DNA of 16,866 bases from Erysipelotrichaceae bacterium. Its GTDB lineage: Bacteria; Bacillota_I; Bacilli_A; Erysipelotrichales; Erysipelotrichaceae. A program made the translations under genes and the position numbers. Each line of letters begins with the position of its first letter. The stretch's first letter is position 1. This document shows, one piece after another, positions 13,575 through 16,866 of the stretch. The DNA lies in NCBI GenBank assembly GCA_017418585.1, contig JAFONG010000160.1, positions 1-16,866 of the forward strand. Direction: 5' to 3'. Under the pieces are notes generated by a model that searched no databases, was not told the origin of the DNA, and was given only the letters and a program-made list of their open reading frames with translations.

Positions 13575-16395
13575 GTTTATCACCTAACACTTTCCTTAGA
13601 TATTCGCCTGTATAGGATCTTTCGTTCTTCGCCACTTCTTCCGGTGTACCGGCAGCGATCACCTCGCCGCCCCGGTCTCCGCCGTCCGGTCCCAGGTCGA
13701 TAATATAGTCTGCGCACTTGATCACATCCAGATTATGTTCAATGACGATCACCGTATCGCCGTTATCCACCATTCGATCGATGATCCGTATCAGTTTCAG
13801 TACGTCATCCATGTGCAGACCGGTCGTCGGTTCATCCAGGACGAACACCGTCTTACCGGTCGGTTTCTTCTGCAGTTCCGATGCCAGCTTGACTCTCTGA
13901 GCTTCTCCTCCGGAAAGAGTCGTTGCCGACTGTCCCAGTTCGATATAGCCCAGTCCGACATCATACAGCACCTGCAGCTTATCCTTTATCTTCTTGTGAT
14001 TCTTGAAAAATTCCAGGGCTTCCTTGACCGACATTTTTAGAACGTCGTAGATGTTCTTGCCTCTGTAGTGAACTTCCAGCGTTTCGGCGTTGTAACGCTT
14101 TCCGTGACATTCCTCGCATTCCACATAGACATCCGGTATGAACAGCATCGAAATTCTCTTGACGCCGTCACCCTGACAGGCTTCACATCTGCCTCCCGGA
14201 ACATTAAAGGAATAACGGGATTTCGTGTAGCCCCTTTCCATAGAATCGGGCGTCATCGCATACAGATCTCTGATATCGTCGAAAACGCCTGTATAGGTCG
14301 CTGGATTGCTTCGAGGAGTACGGCCGATCGGATCCTGAGTGATGTAGACGATCTTGTCGACGTTCTTCAGACCCTCCACCTTGTCTACCTTACCCGGTCT
14401 GATACGTACTCTGTCCAGGGACTTCATGATGGACTTGGTCAGCGTTTCGATAACCAGGGAAGACTTGCCCGAGCCCGATACGCCGGTAACGCAGATGAAT
14501 TTACCCAAAGGGAAACTCACGTCGATGTTTTTCAGATTGTTTTCTTTTGCACCGACGAGTTTAATGCTCTTGCCGTTTCCTTTTCTTCTCTTCTCGGGAA
14601 TCGGGATCTGCTTTCTGAAGGACAGATACTGTCCAGTAATGGAGTTTTCATCCCGCAGTATTTCTTCCGGTGTACCGCAGAAGACGACTTCTCCGCCTTC
14701 CTTTCCGGCACCCGGACCGATATCAACGATATAGTCGGAAGCCAGCATCGTCTCCGCATCATGTTCAACGATGATGACCGTATTGTCCAGATCGCGCATC
14801 TTCTTCAAGGTATCGATCAGTTTCGCGTTGTCCTTCTGATGCAGACCGATGGAAGGTTCATCCAGAACGTACAGTACGCCCGTCAGGGCTGATCCGATCT
14901 GGGTCGCCAGACGGATACGCTGCGCTTCGCCGCCCGAGAGCGTTCCGGCATTTCTGTTCAAAGTCAGATAATCCAGACCTACGTCTTTCAGAAAACGCAG
15001 TCTGGCATTGAGTTCATTCAAAAGTGTTCTGGCGATTTCGGCACGCATCGGATCCAACTTCAGATCCTTAAGAAAATCGTAGGCCTTCGTAATCGACATG
15101 CAGGTCATTTCATAGATGTTCAATCCGCCGACTTTTACCGCCAGCACTTTCTCGTTGAGTCTGGCTCCATGGCATTTCTGACATTCGGATTCGGTCATGA
15201 AAGAGCCGTAGTATTCCTTGCCGAACTTGGATTGTGTTTCTTCGAATCTTCTCTCGATCAGGGTTTTTACGCCCTCGATATAGCCGACTTTATTGTAGGT
15301 CGTTCCTCCGGTCGAGGTTACGGAATAACGGATCTCTTCGTCGGACCCGTAAAGGATGATATCCATCTCTTTCTTGGTCATCCGATTCAGCGGTTTGGTC
15401 TCTGATATGTTGTAGTGTTTCAGCAGCGTCGCAAAGTTCTGCCATTCCAGGTTGTTTGAACCATAGATGTTCTTATAGTAGCGGATTCCGCCTTCCGCAA
15501 TCGACTTGCTCCTGTCCGGCATCAGATAATCCAGGTCTACAGACATGGTTACTCCCAGACCTTTGCATTCCTCGCAGGCTCCCAGAGGACTGTTGAAAGA
15601 GAACAGTCTAGGTTCCAGTGTCGGTACGGTAAATCCGCAGATCGGACATGCCTGATGAGCCGAGAACAGATCTCTTCTGTCTCCGTGCTTAACCACGCAG
15701 GTTCCATCCGTCAGTCTTAAGGCCGTCTCCAGAGAATCGTTCAGTCGGGTCTCGATGCCTTCCCTCTTCACGATCCTGTCGATGACCACATCGATGCTGT
15801 GTCTCTTGTTCTTATCCAGCTCCGGAACAGAATCAATATCGTACAGTTCGTTATCCACATAAAGACGGACATAGCCGTCCTTCTTCAGCTTCTCAAACAG
15901 ATCCCTGAACGTACCCTTCTTGTTGTCGGTAACGTTCGCCAGGATCTCCATCCTTTCATTGTCCGGATAAGCCATGATCGTTCTTACCATGCCGCTGACC
16001 GTCATGGCTTCGATCGGCATATTGTGATTCGGACAGTAGGCAATACCGCAGCGGGCGTACAGAAGTCTGAGATAATCGTAGATCTCCGTAATCGTCGCTA
16101 CCGTTGATCTAGGATTGTTCGAAGTGGTCTTCTGGTCGATCGCAATGGCCGGAGAAAGTCCTTCGATCACATCGACATCCGGCTTGTCTACTCCGCCCAG
16201 AAACTGTCTGGCATAGGAAGACAGGGATTCCACGTATCTTCTCTGTCCTTCGGCATATATCGTATCGAACGCCAAAGAAGTCTTTCCCGAACCGGAAAGA
16301 CCAGTCATGACGATCATTTTGTTTCTCGGCAGATCCAGATTGATGTTCTTTAGATTATTGACCCTGGCTCCCCTGATGATGATCTTATCGTTCAT
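13564..16395 (-). CDS. uvrA: Excinuclease ABC subunit A
   Basis: Damage-recognition ATPase of nucleotide excision repair; dimeric tandem ABC protein that loads UvrB. At 943 aa it is full length. In order: Walker A GLSGSGKTS at 32-40; Q-loop region with AIAIDQKTT; zinc module CPIC...CEEC at about 248-280; first ABC signature LSGGEAQR near 487 followed by VLDEPSIGLH; second Walker A GVSGSGKSS near 636; second zinc module CEAC...CEEC at about 733-765; second LSGGEAQR near 829 with VLDEPTTGLH and IVIEHN. All ATPase and zinc motifs appear intact. ATG 16395 is preceded by an AAGGAAG-type ribosome site and overlaps the upstream gene by 11 nt. Downstream hprK overlaps by 11 nt. uvrB is not in the window. 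Confidence 0.98.
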   Translation of the reverse strand: MNDKIIIRGARVNNLKNINLDLPRNKMIVMTGLSGSGKTSLAFDTIYAEGQRRYVESLSSYARQFLGGVDKPDVDVIEGLSPAIAIDQKTTSNNPRSTVATITEIYDYLRLLYARCGIAYCPNHNMPIEAMTVSGMVRTIMAYPDNERMEILANVTDNKKGTFRDLFEKLKKDGYVRLYVDNELYDIDSVPELDKNKRHSIDVVIDRIVKREGIETRLNDSLETALRLTDGTCVVKHGDRRDLFSAHQACPICGFTVPTLEPRLFSFNSPLGACEECKGLGVTMSVDLDYLMPDRSKSIAEGGIRYYKNIYGSNNLEWQNFATLLKHYNISETKPLNRMTKKEMDIILYGSDEEIRYSVTSTGGTTYNKVGYIEGVKTLIERRFEETQSKFGKEYYGSFMTESECQKCHGARLNEKVLAVKVGGLNIYEMTCMSITKAYDFLKDLKLDPMRAEIARTLLNELNARLRFLKDVGLDYLTLNRNAGTLSGGEAQRIRLATQIGSALTGVLYVLDEPSIGLHQKDNAKLIDTLKKMRDLDNTVIIVEHDAETMLASDYIVDIGPGAGKEGGEVVFCGTPEEILRDENSITGQYLSFRKQIPIPEKRRKGNGKSIKLVGAKENNLKNIDVSFPLGKFICVTGVSGSGKSSLVIETLTKSIMKSLDRVRIRPGKVDKVEGLKNVDKIVYITQDPIGRTPRSNPATYTGVFDDIRDLYAMTPDSMERGYTKSRYSFNVPGGRCEACQGDGVKRISMLFIPDVYVECEECHGKRYNAETLEVHYRGKNIYDVLKMSVKEALEFFKNHKKIKDKLQVLYDVGLGYIELGQSATTLSGGEAQRVKLASELQKKPTGKTVFVLDEPTTGLHMDDVLKLIRIIDRMVDNGDTVIVIEHNLDVIKCADYIIDLGPDGGDRGGEVIAAGTPEEVAKNERSYTGEYLRKVLGDKHGK
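13580..13585 (-). promoter_or_regulatory. Ribosome binding site that decides the hprK start
   Basis: AGGTGA on the minus strand ends 5 nt before ATG 13574. The alternative in-frame GTG at 13583 lies inside this element and would have no ribosome site of its own, so the ATG is the better start. Confidence 0.65.
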
Positions 16396-16866
16396 TTTCT
16401 TCTTCCTTCTTTATGCGGCGCTTGATCACTCCCAGCATGTCGTTCATCCTTCCGGAATTCCTGCCGGTAAACCTCTTGATCCTGGATACGGCTCTTTTGT
16501 AGAGATGGCTCATCGAGGTAACGACTTTCTCGATTCTCGAGGAAATCAGTCTTTTCCTGAGATCTTCAATCCTGTCTACCGCACCGTAGAACTTCTTATC
16601 CAGACCCTTTTCTTCATCCAGAATATTGCCAATGAAGGAGTCCATGTGCTCGTTGATAAAACTATCCATGCTTTCGACTCTGTCTTCAAAGCCTGACAGA
16701 ACCGTTACCGTCAGAGTAAAATCCAGGGTAAACAGGAAAGTCAGCAGAATGGCCAGAAACTGGCAGAGATTCTCGTTCATTCCTTCCAGGATCGGAAGCA
16801 GAGCGGGATTGATCACATAGATGATGATCAGGGCGGCAATTCCAAAAACGATGGAAGCAGGCAGAC
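16385..16866 (-). CDS. CmpB-like putative ABC transporter permease (5' end outside window)
   Basis: Open at the right edge; the last 159 residues are visible. The first 18 or so (LPASIVFGIAALIIIYVI) and about 33-53 (LCQFLAILLTFLFTLDFTL) are hydrophobic and look like the final two membrane helices. This layout, with LP.S..FG...L..IYV.NP before the last helix, resembles the family annotated as putative ABC transporter permease CmpB (PF06541), from memory. After the last helix comes a charged, helical cytoplasmic tail of about 105 residues, strongly basic towards its end. A GTG at 16816 could be mistaken for the start, but the frame is open and membrane-like upstream of it. The stop overlaps uvrA by 11 nt, so it is the upstream member of the uvrA-hprK-lgt unit. 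True transport function is doubtful. Confidence 0.6.
   Translation of the reverse strand, partial: LPASIVFGIAALIIIYVINPALLPILEGMNENLCQFLAILLTFLFTLDFTLTVTVLSGFEDRVESMDSFINEHMDSFIGNILDEEKGLDKKFYGAVDRIEDLRKRLISSRIEKVVTSMSHLYKRAVSRIKRFTGRNSGRMNDMLGVIKRRIKKEEENER

Noticed and set aside
13575..13583. GTG at 13583 as the hprK start
   Set aside because: It lies within the AGGTGA ribosome site that serves ATG 13574, and has no ribosome site of its own.
14068..14892. 274-codon plus-strand frame inside uvrA
   Set aside because: Antisense shadow of uvrA, which has intact Walker, signature and zinc motifs across the same region.
16385..16816. GTG at 16816 as the start of a complete 143-aa gene
   Set aside because: The frame remains open to the window edge, and the upstream residues form a membrane helix, so this is the 3' part of a longer gene.

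Overview
The window looks like chromosomal DNA from a low-to-mid GC Gram-positive bacterium (Bacillota). The best guess is an Erysipelotrichia-like lineage. Reasons: strong AGGAGG ribosome sites, the Firmicute-type block uvrA–hprK–lgt–ppaX, RNase J, and glycolytic enzymes with streptococcal/mollicute-like features such as the extra segment after SHLG in Pgk. This placement is inference from protein character, not from a search. No tRNA, rRNA, CRISPR array, insertion sequence or prophage gene was seen. Coding density is high and no gene-free stretch exceeds about 180 bp.

Layout. (1) 1-1149, minus: an FtsW/RodA-type SEDS glycosyltransferase running off the left edge, divergent from (2) 1189-3522, plus: peptide deformylase and RNase J. 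Only 39 bp separate the two divergent starts, and both genes appear to be transcribed as leaderless mRNAs. (3) 3556-6848, minus: a pgk-tpiA-eno glycolytic operon with its own extended -10 promoter, preceded by (4) a 44-codon gene (6906-7040, minus) with its own promoter and terminator. (5) 7093-8038, plus: a YigZ/IMPACT-family protein, again apparently leaderless, and a small membrane protein. (6) 8066-8686, minus: uracil phosphoribosyltransferase, divergent from (7) 8862-11117, plus: tdh-kbl, the threonine-to-glycine pathway, with an odd 5' leader. (8) 11164-16866, minus: a tightly overlapped operon that runs (in transcription order) CmpB-like membrane protein (partial), uvrA, hprK, and an lgt gene fused in frame to a ppaX-like HAD phosphatase.

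How the genes work together. The right-hand operon combines DNA repair (UvrA), the carbon-catabolite sensor HPr kinase/phosphorylase, and a single polypeptide carrying lipoprotein diacylglyceryl transferase plus a PpaX-like pyrophosphatase. In Bacillus hprK, lgt and ppaX are separate adjacent genes. PpaX removes the pyrophosphate that HprK makes when it dephosphorylates HPr by phosphorolysis. Here that enzyme appears to be tethered to the membrane through Lgt, and the HprK itself has a Tyr where family members I can recall have a His next to the P-loop. This fusion is the most striking object in the window. The second theme is translation initiation. Three genes (ftsW-like, def, yigZ-like) have a -10 hexamer followed by exactly 6 nt and then the start codon, with no Shine-Dalgarno, while their neighbours carry strong ones. 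Convergent gene pairs are separated by near-perfect palindromic, A/T-flanked hairpins that should terminate in both directions.
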